Assembly (NCBI GenBank): GCA_964494475.1
Contig: CAZBRS010000006.1
Coordinates: 1 to 64,000 of the forward strand
Reading direction: 5' to 3'
DNA length: 64,000 bases
From: CAZBRS01 sp964494475
GTDB taxonomy: Bacteria > Myxococcota_A > UBA9042 > CAZBRS01
Each line of letters starts with the position of its first letter. The stretch's first letter is position 1. The position numbers and the translations under genes are program-made. The notes beneath the pieces were generated by a model. That model did no database searches, was not told the DNA's origin, and was given only the letters and a program-made list of their open reading frames with translations. Shown in pieces: positions 36,973-45,146 of the stretch.

Positions 36973-37512
36973 ATGCGGTGCCTGGCGATTTTGCTGGCCC
37001 TGGCGGGGCTCTCTGCGTGTGGTGGAGACGAGGGTGAAGGGTTGGCCGACGCCCCGCTCTACAAGGACGCGCTGCTCAGCGAATGCGGTGGCCTGGGGGC
37101 CGAGACGCTGGCGCTGACCGCCGGCGACTACTGCGCGGCCGAATTGCTCGACTGGGTCTACGACGCCGAGACCGGCGAGCTGTCGCTGTTGCACCAGCGC
37201 GCGTCGCTGAACTGCTGCGGCGAGCACGCCGTGGCCGCGTCGTGGAACGGTGAGCAGATCGTCGTGTCGGCCGTGGACGAACCGACCTCCGAGGGCCGCT
37301 GCCGCTGCGACTGCGTGTACGACTTCGGGTTGACGGTGCTGAACGTCCAGGCGGGCGCCACGCCCCAGGCGCTGGTGTGGCGCCTCGAGGTCGCCGAAGA
37401 CGCCGCCCCCCGCGTGGTCTTCGAGGGCACGCTCGACCTCGGCCTGGGCGCCGAGACGATCACGCTGGACCAGACCGCCGTCATGAACTGCGAGCAGGCC
37501 CCGGTGCTCTGA
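36973..37512 (+). CDS. Cys-rich lipoprotein, paralogue B
   Basis: A 179-residue lipoprotein (GLSACGG), the tandem paralogue of the preceding gene: LYKDALLSECGGLGAE, AGDYCAAELLDWVYDAETGE, SLNCCGEHAV, a CRCDC cluster, VYDFGLTVLNVQAG and QALVW match in order. The ATG at 36973 is chosen for the AGGAGG 5 nt upstream. It is probably co-transcribed from the sigma54 promoter. All cysteines of the core are conserved between the two copies, which suggests they are structural or bind metal. A tandem duplication is the simplest origin. Confidence 0.87.
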   Translation: MRCLAILLALAGLSACGGDEGEGLADAPLYKDALLSECGGLGAETLALTAGDYCAAELLDWVYDAETGELSLLHQRASLNCCGEHAVAASWNGEQIVVSAVDEPTSEGRCRCDCVYDFGLTVLNVQAGATPQALVWRLEVAEDAAPRVVFEGTLDLGLGAETITLDQTAVMNCEQAPVL

Positions 37513-37515
37513 CCC

Positions 37516-37527
37516 GGGTAGCTACCC
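37516..37527. other. 12-bp palindrome between convergent stops
   Basis: GGGTAGCTACCC spans the junction of the lipoprotein and activase genes and includes the activase stop. It could help transcription end, but it is short. Confidence 0.25.
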
Positions 37528-38277
37528 CTCCCGCGCGAACAGCGCCGCGCCCAGGGCTCCGGCCAACTGGGGGTACTGCGGCACGCGCACGGGGCCGCCC
37601 AGCTTCTCTTCGACCAGGTCGCGGAAGGCGGGCAACGTGGCCACGCCGCCCGACAGCGTGTAGGGCGCGCGGCCGTCGACGCGGCGCACCAGCGGCACGA
37701 TGCGCTCGACCACGCTGGCGAAGACCCCGCGCGCGATGCGCGGTTCGGCGATGCCCTCCGAGACCAGGTGCACCACCTCGGTCTGGGCGAACACGGTGCA
37801 GATGCTCGACACCTCCACGCTCTCGCGCGTGCTGGCGGCCAGGGCCGAGAGCTCGTCGAGGTCGAGCTGCAGCGCGCGCGCGGTGAGCTCGAGGAACGAG
37901 CCCGTGCCGGCCGCGCAGCGGTCGTTCATCACGAAGTCCTGCACCTTGCCCTGGGGAGACACGCGAATGACCTTCGAGTCCTGGCCGCCCAGGTCGATGA
38001 CGGTGGCCGTGTCGGGCTGCTGGTGCACCACGCCGCGCGCGTGGCACGAGATCTCGGTGGTCTCGCGGGTGGCGAAGGGTACGCGCTTGCGACCATAGCC
38101 GGTGGCCACGGTGCGCGTGATCGTGGCCAGATCGAGCCCCTCGGTCACGGCCTCGATCGCGCGCTTGACGCTGGGGCCCGTGGGGATGAGGCGCGAGAAG
38201 ACGATGGCGCCCGCGTCGTCGAGCACCACCGCCTTGGTGGTGGTCGAGCCGATGTCGAGGCCGAGGAAGAGCGTCAC
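37522..38277 (-). CDS. 2-hydroxyacyl-CoA dehydratase activase-like ATPase (BadF/BcrA family)
   Basis: A 251-residue ASKHA-fold ATPase. FLGLDIGSTTTKAVVLDD (phosphate 1), TVIDLGGQDSKVIRV (phosphate 2) and YTLSGGVATLPAFRDLVEEK are present. The two cysteines that hold the interface [4Fe-4S] cluster in HgdC-type activators are kept (NDRCAAGTGSFLE and SSICTVFAQTE). Such proteins use ATP to push one electron into a dehydratase or benzoyl-CoA reductase. No partner dehydratase is nearby; instead the gene overlaps a phosphoglycerate-mutase-like gene by GTGA (38274-38277), which also fixes the GTG start. Its partner may be elsewhere or of a new kind. Confidence 0.87.
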   Translation of the reverse strand: MTLFLGLDIGSTTTKAVVLDDAGAIVFSRLIPTGPSVKRAIEAVTEGLDLATITRTVATGYGRKRVPFATRETTEISCHARGVVHQQPDTATVIDLGGQDSKVIRVSPQGKVQDFVMNDRCAAGTGSFLELTARALQLDLDELSALAASTRESVEVSSICTVFAQTEVVHLVSEGIAEPRIARGVFASVVERIVPLVRRVDGRAPYTLSGGVATLPAFRDLVEEKLGGPVRVPQYPQLAGALGAALFAREG

Positions 38278-40400
38278 GCCGACCTCACCGTCACGAGCGG
38301 GCGCCCGATGGCCCGGAAGCCGGTGGGGCTGACCTCGGGGAAGGGGAACTCGACGCCGGAGAGCAGCACCTCGCGCAGGCCCCACAGCTCGAGGACCGAG
38401 TGGGGCAGGTCGAAGAGCTTGGCCGCGCCCTTGACGCCGTCGACGGGCACGAGCTCGACGCCGGGCGGCGGGGCGAAGGTGGTCTGCACCGGGTTCACGC
38501 CGTGGTCGGGGCCGAAGTTCTCGACGTTGCCGTGGTCGGCCGTGAGGATGACCACGTAGCCGAGGGCGTGCAACCCGCGCACCAGGCCGACCAGGATGGT
38601 CTCGAGGGAGTTCAGCGTGGCCACGCAGGCGCCGAAGTGGCGCTCGATCAGGTGGCCCAGCATGTCGGGGCCGGGGAAGTTCGCGGCCACCAGGGGGAAG
38701 GGCTCCTCCTTCACGCGCGCCAGCAGCGCCGAGGCGATCTCGACGTGGCGCATGGGGGGCACCCGCCACAGCTCGTCGTCACTCTCGATGCCCTCGGTGC
38801 GGCCGTAGCTGGGGAAGATGATGCGCTGCTCGCACGCGAGCGGGGTCGAGCGCCGGCCGCGGGCGAACAGGCCCACGTGCTTCTCCTTCACGCCCTCGCC
38901 GCACAGCAGCACCTTGAAGCCCTTCAACTTCTGGCCGGCCAGCACCAGCAGGTTGTGGTCGTGGGGCCGGATGGGACGCACGAAGGGCACGCCGGCGTCG
39001 GTGAAGCTCTTGTGGTAATCGACCATGGTGACCAGGGCCAGGCCCTGCAGCCGGAGGTCGTCCTTCAGGAACCAGTCCCAGGTGTCGACGGTCTTCTTCT
39101 GCTCGGCCTGGGCGAGCACGAAGTCGTGCAGGCCGAGCAGGGCGGCGACCGAGGGCTCCTGGCGATCGGCGCGGAAGATCAGGTTGAACAGGCCCGAGCG
39201 CCGCGTGAGGTCGGGCGACGTGCCCACGTAGATGGGGGGCACCTCGGCGTCCTTCAGACCGCGGGCGTGGCAGGCGGCGATGGCCTCGCGCGCCTCGGCC
39301 ACCGTGGCGACCCGCACCGCCGGCAGCGCCGTGGCGGCCACGTTCGCGGGGTCGAAGGCGGCCATCAGCGGCAGGAACTCGGCCAGGGGCACGCCCGCGG
39401 CGCGGGAGCGCCCGGTGAGCAGGTCGAGCTCGCGCCGGATGAGGTCGCCGCGGTAGTTGCGGTCCATGTACTGGCGGCCCAGGATGCGCGTGAGGCAGCC
39501 CGCGGCGCCGCGCTCGGCCAGGAAGCGCTCGAGCTTGCCGAGGAAGTCGAAGCGCGGGAGGCCGTTCTTCTCCTGGGCGCGGATCGACGAGTCGGGCGGG
39601 CTGTCGCGGCCGTCGAGCAGCGCCAGGATCTGCAGGCGCTCCTTCGCGACGCCGTACTTCGCGAACAGGGCCAGCGCGCGCTCGACCACCACGAACAGGT
39701 GCCGCAGGCACGAGTGCACGTACCCGTCGTCGCCGAACTCGCCCGAGAGCAGGGTCTTCAGGAAGAGCGTGTCGCGCGCCTGCTCGGGCCCCGCCATCTC
39801 GCGCACGATGGGCCCCAGCAGCTCCTCGACGCGGCCTTCGTCGAGGGCGCGGCCCAGTTGGCGCGACATCTGCTCGGCCACGCACAGGTTGAACATCTGC
39901 TGGTGGCCGGTGTCCGAGTTGCCCTGGATCTCGATGGCGAGCTTCTCGAACCCGGCGTCCTCGCCCGACGTGCGGGTGAGGAAGGTGGGATTCTGGGCGC
40001 GCAGCTGGTAGAGGGTGCGCAGCTCGGCGACCCAGGGCGCGTAGTGCAGGCGGGTGGCGGCCTCGCGCACGCGGCCCGTGACGTTGGCCTCGAACCAGGC
40101 GGGGTCGGCGGCGTCGGTGAAGCGCTGGCGCTTCTCGAACAGCAGCCGCGACAGCTTCAAGGCCTCGCGGGCCTTGCCCCGGGCGCCCAGGGCGAGCACA
40201 GAGGCGGCCGACGAGGGGTTCGGCGACAGGAGCGGCACCCAGTCGGGCTCGCCCACCTTGGCCCCGGCCTCGTCGAGGCGGGCGCGGTGCGCGGGCGGGA
40301 GGCCCTCGGCCACGTCGGCCAGGATGCGCGCCTCGAGCGCCGGATCGACGCCGTAGCCGTCGAGGATGAGCCACGCGACCTTGGGAGTGAAGTCGGACAT
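38274..40400 (-). CDS. Cofactor-independent phosphoglycerate mutase-like protein, enlarged
   Basis: A 708-residue member of the alkaline-phosphatase-fold iPGM family, about 200 residues longer than normal (~510). Catalytic motifs are intact: WLILDGYG (metal Asp), GNSDTGHQ (Ser nucleophile, near residue 162 instead of ~62), ALLDGRDSPP, GRQYMDRNYR, NFPGPDMLGH and TADHGNVENFG. About 100 extra residues lie between the first Asp motif and the Ser. iPGM interconverts 3- and 2-phosphoglycerate with Mn. The expansion and the partner activase suggest a related but different phosphomutase or phosphatase. The ATG at 40400 lies 29 bp after ompA. Confidence 0.8.
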   Translation of the reverse strand: MSDFTPKVAWLILDGYGVDPALEARILADVAEGLPPAHRARLDEAGAKVGEPDWVPLLSPNPSSAASVLALGARGKAREALKLSRLLFEKRQRFTDAADPAWFEANVTGRVREAATRLHYAPWVAELRTLYQLRAQNPTFLTRTSGEDAGFEKLAIEIQGNSDTGHQQMFNLCVAEQMSRQLGRALDEGRVEELLGPIVREMAGPEQARDTLFLKTLLSGEFGDDGYVHSCLRHLFVVVERALALFAKYGVAKERLQILALLDGRDSPPDSSIRAQEKNGLPRFDFLGKLERFLAERGAAGCLTRILGRQYMDRNYRGDLIRRELDLLTGRSRAAGVPLAEFLPLMAAFDPANVAATALPAVRVATVAEAREAIAACHARGLKDAEVPPIYVGTSPDLTRRSGLFNLIFRADRQEPSVAALLGLHDFVLAQAEQKKTVDTWDWFLKDDLRLQGLALVTMVDYHKSFTDAGVPFVRPIRPHDHNLLVLAGQKLKGFKVLLCGEGVKEKHVGLFARGRRSTPLACEQRIIFPSYGRTEGIESDDELWRVPPMRHVEIASALLARVKEEPFPLVAANFPGPDMLGHLIERHFGACVATLNSLETILVGLVRGLHALGYVVILTADHGNVENFGPDHGVNPVQTTFAPPPGVELVPVDGVKGAAKLFDLPHSVLELWGLREVLLSGVEFPFPEVSPTGFRAIGRPLVTVRSA

Positions 40401-40429
40401 GTTGGCCTCCGGAGCGCTCGACGCCGGGA

Positions 40430-41485
40430 TCAGTCGAGGATGTGGAACTCGACGCGCCGGTTGTTGGCGCGGCCGGCGTCGGTGTTGTTGTCGTCGACGG
40501 GGCGGTCGGGCCCGAAGCCCTCGGTCTGCAGGCGCGCCTTGTCGACGCCCTTCGAGACCAGGTAGCGTTTGACCGAGTCGGCGCGCTTCTGCGACAGCGC
40601 CTTGTTCATCTTGTAGGCGCCCTTGGTGTCGGTGTGGCCCTCGATGCGCAGGCGCATGTCGCCCCGCTTCGTGAGCACGTCGACGATCTCGTTCAAGAGC
40701 CCGAACGACTGCGGCAAAATGCGATCGCTGCCCGTGGCGAAGAAGATGGTCTGCTTCAGCTCGATGGTCTTCGCGGTGACCACGATGCTCTGGTACTGCA
40801 CCACGTCGGGGCAGCCGTCCTGGTCCTGGTCGCCGTCGAGGTCCTCGGGCTGGTTCGGGCAGGCGTCCTGGAGGTCGGGGAAGCCGTCGGCGTCGTTGTC
40901 GGCGTCGGGGCAGCCGTCGTGGTCCTGGAAGCCGTCGCGATCCTCGGCCGCCACGGGGCAGCCGTCCTGGAGGTCGGGGAAGCCGTCGGCGTCGTTGTCG
41001 GGATCGGGGCAGCCGTCGGCGTCCTGGAAGCCGTCGCGGTCTTCCTTCGCGCCGGGGCACACGTCCTTGTCGTCGTCGACGCCGTCGCCGTCCTGGTCGA
41101 GGTCGGGGCAGCCGTCGTCGTCGCGCTCGCCGTCGTAGTCTTCGGGCTGGTTCGGGCAGGCGTCCATGGTGTCGGGCAGCCCGTCGTCGTCGGAGTCGGG
41201 GGCGCACTGCTGATAGTTGGACCGCGTCCAGGCCTCGCGGATGGCCTCGAGGGCGCGCTCGAGGTGCCAGTTGGCGTAGATGCCGTTGCCGAGCGTGGAC
41301 TGGTAGCGGGCGATCTCGAGGTGCGCCTCGGCCCGGGCCAACTCGGCCGGCGCGCACACGTAACAGGCGTCGCGCTTCTGGTCGATGAGCTTCTGGATGT
41401 CGCGCCCGCGCTCGTCGACCTCGGACGTGGAGGCGCAGGCCGCCAGCAGGCCCAGCACCAGCAGGGAGAGGACGACGCGCCTCAT
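40430..41485 (-). CDS. OmpA-family lipoprotein with thrombospondin type-3 repeats
   Basis: A 351-residue lipoprotein (LLAACAS). An N-terminal helical segment with Cys pairs (ACYVCAP) is followed by about four calcium-binding type-3 repeats (residues ~95-220, units such as DNDADGFPDLQDGCP). The C-terminal OmpA peptidoglycan-binding domain has IFFATGSDRILPQS, LRIEGHTDTKG and NNRRVEFHILD. It should tether the outer membrane to murein. Two repeat units are nearly identical in DNA with a 99-bp period (40864-40902 and 40963-41001). It is translationally coupled (41482-41485) to the DUF4398 lipoprotein. Confidence 0.93.
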   Translation of the reverse strand: MRRVVLSLLVLGLLAACASTSEVDERGRDIQKLIDQKRDACYVCAPAELARAEAHLEIARYQSTLGNGIYANWHLERALEAIREAWTRSNYQQCAPDSDDDGLPDTMDACPNQPEDYDGERDDDGCPDLDQDGDGVDDDKDVCPGAKEDRDGFQDADGCPDPDNDADGFPDLQDGCPVAAEDRDGFQDHDGCPDADNDADGFPDLQDACPNQPEDLDGDQDQDGCPDVVQYQSIVVTAKTIELKQTIFFATGSDRILPQSFGLLNEIVDVLTKRGDMRLRIEGHTDTKGAYKMNKALSQKRADSVKRYLVSKGVDKARLQTEGFGPDRPVDDNNTDAGRANNRRVEFHILD

Positions 41486-41883
41486 CGCAGGCCCCCGGGG
41501 CTGAGCGGCGCGGGTTCGCCCTGCACCTCGATGACCTTCTTGACCGGCTCGGGGCGGGCCAGGGGCTTCGGCACGTTCTTCAGGCGCTCGGCGCGGGCCT
41601 TGTTCTTGCGGGCCACCTCGACGGCCTTCTTCGACATGTCGCCGGCCTGGTTCGCGAACACGACCGATTGCTCGTAGTCGGAGCGCCCCTGCAGCTCCTT
41701 GGCCTTGCGCAGGTAGATCTCGGCCTTCGTGATCTCGTAGGGCGCGAAGGCGTCGGCGCCCTCGGCGCGGGCCAACTCGAACTGGTCGCGCGCGTCCAGG
41801 TAGTGCGAGGTCGACGAGATGGGGCCGCAGGCGGCCAGGGCCACCAGGGCGAGGAGGAGCAGGGCCGGAGGCCGCGAGGACAT
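41482..41883 (-). CDS. DUF4398-type lipoprotein
   Basis: A 133-residue lipoprotein (ALAACGP). The helical core (YLDARDQFELARAEGADAFA, then APYEITKAEIYLRKAKELQG) is the DUF4398 pattern, usually found beside OmpA genes as here. It ends with a Lys/Pro-rich tail that may contact the envelope. It is first in a two-gene operon with ompA and has a good promoter upstream. Its role is probably structural, in the cell envelope. Confidence 0.85.
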   Translation of the reverse strand: MSSRPPALLLLALVALAACGPISSTSHYLDARDQFELARAEGADAFAPYEITKAEIYLRKAKELQGRSDYEQSVVFANQAGDMSKKAVEVARKNKARAERLKNVPKPLARPEPVKKVIEVQGEPAPLSPGGLR

Positions 41884-41916
41884 GGGGGCGGGCTCGCGCC
41901 GATTGAAATCCGGTCA

Positions 41917-41945
41917 ACGCTAGGGGAAGAGCCGGGTGGTGTCAA
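41917..41945 (-). promoter_or_regulatory. Promoter of the DUF4398-ompA operon
   Basis: Minus strand: TTGACA (41940-41945), 17 nt, TAGCGT (41917-41922), ending 33 bp before the ATG at 41883. Confidence 0.7.
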
Positions 41946-42003
41946 GCCTGCGCCCCGGCTGCCTTCGCTTGCCTTCCCGCGCGACCCGGATACAAAGGAG
42001 GGC

Positions 42004-43068
42004 ATGAAGCTCGCCATCGCCAGGCCGCCCGGTCCGCTCGATCTCGGAGACCTCGGCCTGGCCGAGCTTCGCGACTTCGTGGCCCTGCACCGCGAGCGCC
42101 CGTCGCGGGTGGTCCAGCTCTTCCGCGGGCTCAACCTGTACGGCGCGCGCGACCTCGACGAGATCCCCGGCCTCTCGAAGCGCGTGGTCACGCGCCTCGC
42201 GCCGCTGGTGCGCCTGCGCCAGCTCGAGCGCGCGGGCGAGGTGCGGGGGGCCGACGGCGCGGCCAAGCTGCTCTTCCGCACCCGGCGCGGCGACGCCGTC
42301 GAGGCCGTGCTCTTCCCCATGACCAACGATCGCACGCTCTGCGTCTCGAGCCAGGCGGGCTGCCGCGTGCGCTGCTCGTTCTGCCTGACGGGCGCCCTCG
42401 ACCTGTCGGCGCGCAGCCTCACGGCCGGCGAGATCCTGGACCAGTACCGCGAGGCCGTGCGCGAGGTGGGCGACGAGCGGGGCATCACCAACGTGGTCTT
42501 CATGGGCATGGGCGAGCCCCTCCTGAACTACGCGAACGTCGTGCGCGCCATCCGCGTGCTCACCGCCGAGCAGGGCCGCCAGTTGTCGGCGCGCCGCATC
42601 ACGGTCTCCACCGCCGGCGTGGCGCCGCTCATCCCGCGCCTGGTCGAAGAGACGGGCGTGAACCTGGCCGTGAGCTTGATCGCCGCGAACGACAGGCTGC
42701 GAGACGAGCTCGTGCCCCTCAACCGGCGCTGGCCCCTGCGCCGACTGCGCGCCGCCCTCGACGAGTGGGCGCTGGTCGCGCGCCGGCGCCTGACCGTCGA
42801 GGTGGTGCTGCTCGACGGCGTGAACGACGGCGAGCACCACGCCACCGAGGTGGCCACGTGGCTCAGCGGGCTCGACGCCAAGGTGAACCTGATCCCCTTC
42901 AACCCGCACGCGGGCGCGCGATATCGGACCCCGGCGCCCGAGCGGGTCCGGGCCTTCGCCGCCGTGCTGCGCGCCGGCGGCTTCCCCGTGCAGCTCCGCG
43001 AACGGCGCGGCGACGACGTGCAGGGGGCGTGCGGGCAGCTCGGCACGGGCCTGGCACGCCGGGCCTGA
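42004..43068 (+). CDS. rlmN: 23S rRNA A2503 / tRNA A37 methyltransferase RlmN
   Basis: A 354-residue radical-SAM enzyme that makes 2-methyladenosine at 23S A2503 (and tRNA A37). The [4Fe-4S] motif is CRVRCSFC. The methyl-carrying and resolving cysteines are present: one in RTLCVSSQAGC just before the cluster, the other near the C-terminus in GACGQL. GMGEPLLNYANV and VEVVLLDGVND are family motifs. A sequence with both extra cysteines is RlmN/Cfr; the absence of Cfr-specific features favours RlmN. It is divergent from the DUF4398 operon. Confidence 0.95.
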   Translation: MKLAIARPPGPLDLGDLGLAELRDFVALHRERPSRVVQLFRGLNLYGARDLDEIPGLSKRVVTRLAPLVRLRQLERAGEVRGADGAAKLLFRTRRGDAVEAVLFPMTNDRTLCVSSQAGCRVRCSFCLTGALDLSARSLTAGEILDQYREAVREVGDERGITNVVFMGMGEPLLNYANVVRAIRVLTAEQGRQLSARRITVSTAGVAPLIPRLVEETGVNLAVSLIAANDRLRDELVPLNRRWPLRRLRAALDEWALVARRRLTVEVVLLDGVNDGEHHATEVATWLSGLDAKVNLIPFNPHAGARYRTPAPERVRAFAAVLRAGGFPVQLRERRGDDVQGACGQLGTGLARRA

Positions 43069-43120
43069 TGAATCGACGGGCGCGATGAAGCACGCCCCTA
43101 CACACCGCCGGGTGAATCGA

Positions 43121-43126
43121 TATACT
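43121..43126 (+). promoter_or_regulatory. Probable -10 element (TATACT)
   Basis: TATACT lies 30 bp before the hydrolase ATG at 43156. No good -35 is visible at 17 bp. Confidence 0.4.
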
Positions 43127-43155
43127 GCCCCGCAGTGCACCCGCGAGAGGGTCCC

Positions 43156-44052
43156 ATGGCCACGATCGACGCGCCCATGAAGCCGTTTCACGTCACGTCG
43201 GCCGACGGCACGCGCCTCCGGGCGTTCCAGGCCGGGTGCGGCCCGCACCACGTGCTGCTCTCTCCCGGCATGGGCACGCCCGTGCTCTGCTGGAAGTACC
43301 TGTTCGAGGCCTTCGCGCGCCAGGTCACGTTCGTCACCTGGGATCCGCGAGGCTGCTACGGCTCCGACAAGCCCTCCGAGCCCACGAACATCGAGGTGGC
43401 GCACCACGTCGACGACGGCGAGGCGGTGCTGGCCGCGATCGGCTGGGGCGGGAGCCCGTACGTGTGCGCAGGCTGGAGCATGGGCGTCGAGCTGTCGCTC
43501 GAGCTCTACGCACGCCACCGCGCCGACGTGAAGGGCCTCGTGCTCATCAACGGCGCCTTCGAGCACGTGCTGAAGACGGTCACGCTCTTCCCCGGGGCCG
43601 ATCGCCTCGTCGATCGGTTGCTCGGCCTTGGCGTGGCCCTGGGGCCCTATGCGTCGCCCGTGGTGAGCACGCTGCTCGGCCAGGAGTGGACCATCCGGGC
43701 GCTCCTCGGCCTGGGGCTGGTGGCCGACAACGAGCCCTTCTTCGGTGAGGTGCTGAAGGAGTTCCGCCAGCTCGACTTCGGCTTCTACAGCGGCATGATC
43801 CGCGCGCTCAACCACCACTCGGCGCGCGCCCTGGCGCCCACCGTGACGGTGCCCACCCTCATCACCGCCGGCAGCGGCGACAAGATGACCCCCCTCGCGA
43901 CCGCGCGCGAGCTGCGCTGGCTGATCCCGGGCGCCGAGCTGTTCGTCGTACCGAACGGCACGCACTACACCACGCTCGAGTACCCCGAGATCGTGAACCT
44001 GAAGCTCGAGCAGTTCTTCCGAACGCGCGCGTTCGCCGATACGTGGAAGTGA
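43156..44052 (+). CDS. Alpha/beta-hydrolase
   Basis: A 298-residue cytoplasmic hydrolase with the complete triad pattern: nucleophile elbow CAGWSMGVELS (Ser), an acid near AGSGDKMTP, and His in PNGTHYTTLEYP. The oxyanion segment is LSPGMGTP; WDPRGCYGSDKP is the usual strand-4 loop. The substrate is unknown (esterase, lipase or C-C hydrolase). It has its own -10 element and lies 8 bp before nadA, so the two may be co-transcribed. Confidence 0.85.
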   Translation: MATIDAPMKPFHVTSADGTRLRAFQAGCGPHHVLLSPGMGTPVLCWKYLFEAFARQVTFVTWDPRGCYGSDKPSEPTNIEVAHHVDDGEAVLAAIGWGGSPYVCAGWSMGVELSLELYARHRADVKGLVLINGAFEHVLKTVTLFPGADRLVDRLLGLGVALGPYASPVVSTLLGQEWTIRALLGLGLVADNEPFFGEVLKEFRQLDFGFYSGMIRALNHHSARALAPTVTVPTLITAGSGDKMTPLATARELRWLIPGAELFVVPNGTHYTTLEYPEIVNLKLEQFFRTRAFADTWK

Positions 44053-44060
44053 GGCCCGTC

Positions 44061-45134
44061 ATGGCGATGCCCGCCCCCCTCACCTGGCCGACCACGCTCG
44101 AGGGCACGCGCGCGCAGATGCGATCGCGCCTGGCCGCCCTCATCGAGCCGGCCACGCTCGACGTCTACGCCGAGCTCGCGCTCCGCATCAACCAGCTGAA
44201 GCGCGAGAAGAACGCCATCATCCTCGGCCACAACTACATGGAGCCCGCGCTCTACCACTCGGTGCCCGACTACGTGGGCGACTCTCTGGGCCTCGCGCGC
44301 ATCGCGGCGGCCACCACGGCCGACCTCGTCGTCTTCTGCGGAGTGGGCTTCATGGCCGAGACGGCCAAGATCCTGAACCCCTCGCGCAAGGTGCTCATCC
44401 CCTCGGCCAAGGCCGGCTGCTCGCTGGCGGCGGGCATCACCGCCGACGACGTGCGCACGCTCAAGGCCCGGCACCCCGGGGCGCCCGTGGTCACCTACGT
44501 GAACACCTACGCCGCCGTGAAGGCCCTGTCGGACTACTGCTGCACCTCGGGCAACGCCGGCGCGGTGGTGAAGCACCTGCTGGCCGAGGGGCATCGGCGC
44601 GTTATCTTCGCCCCCGACGAGTACCTGGCCCGCAACACCGCCGACGAGCTCGGCCTGGGCTTCGTGCTGTCGACCCCGGGCTGCGAGGAGGTCGAGCGCG
44701 CGCTGCCCGGCCCCGCCATCATCGGCTGGAGCGCGCGCTGCGAGGTGCACGAGAAGTTCACGGTCGACGACATCGCCCGCGTGCGGCGCGACTTCCCCGA
44801 CGTGACCGTGCTCGCGCACCCCGAGTGCAGCCCCGAGGTGGTGGCCGCCGCCGACTTCTCGGGCTCGACCAGCCAGATGATCGACTTCGTGCAGCGCCAG
44901 GAGAGGCCGCGCTACCTGCTGCTGACCGAGTGCGCCATGGGCGACAACATCGCCGCAGAGAATCCCGGCCGCGACCTCTTGCGGCTGTGCAGCCTGCGCT
45001 GCCCGCACATGGCCGAGATCACGCTGCTCGACACGCTGCAGAGCCTCGAGCTCGAACGATACGAGTGCACCCTGGCGCCCGACCTCCTCGAGGCGGCGCG
45101 CCTGCCCATCGAGCGCATGATCGCCCTGGGCTGA
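44061..45134 (+). CDS. nadA: Quinolinate synthase A
   Basis: A 357-residue [4Fe-4S] enzyme that condenses iminoaspartate with dihydroxyacetone phosphate to quinolinate in NAD biosynthesis. It has NAIILGHNYMEPALYH, GDSLGLARIAA, FCGVGFMAETAKILNP and three cluster-type cysteines, in KAGCSL, DYCCTSGNA and the C-terminal CSLRCPHMA. The substrate-contact HPECSPEV is present. nadB and nadC are not in the window. The ATG at 44061 gives the usual length; an upstream GTG would overlap the hydrolase gene. Confidence 0.95.
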   Translation: MAMPAPLTWPTTLEGTRAQMRSRLAALIEPATLDVYAELALRINQLKREKNAIILGHNYMEPALYHSVPDYVGDSLGLARIAAATTADLVVFCGVGFMAETAKILNPSRKVLIPSAKAGCSLAAGITADDVRTLKARHPGAPVVTYVNTYAAVKALSDYCCTSGNAGAVVKHLLAEGHRRVIFAPDEYLARNTADELGLGFVLSTPGCEEVERALPGPAIIGWSARCEVHEKFTVDDIARVRRDFPDVTVLAHPECSPEVVAAADFSGSTSQMIDFVQRQERPRYLLLTECAMGDNIAAENPGRDLLRLCSLRCPHMAEITLLDTLQSLELERYECTLAPDLLEAARLPIERMIALG

Positions 45135-45146
45135 TTGGAGCTTCGC

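Noticed and set aside
40864..41001. 99-bp repeat as a CRISPR or satellite
   Set aside because: It encodes thrombospondin type-3 repeats of the OmpA protein; the period is a multiple of three and there are no spacers.
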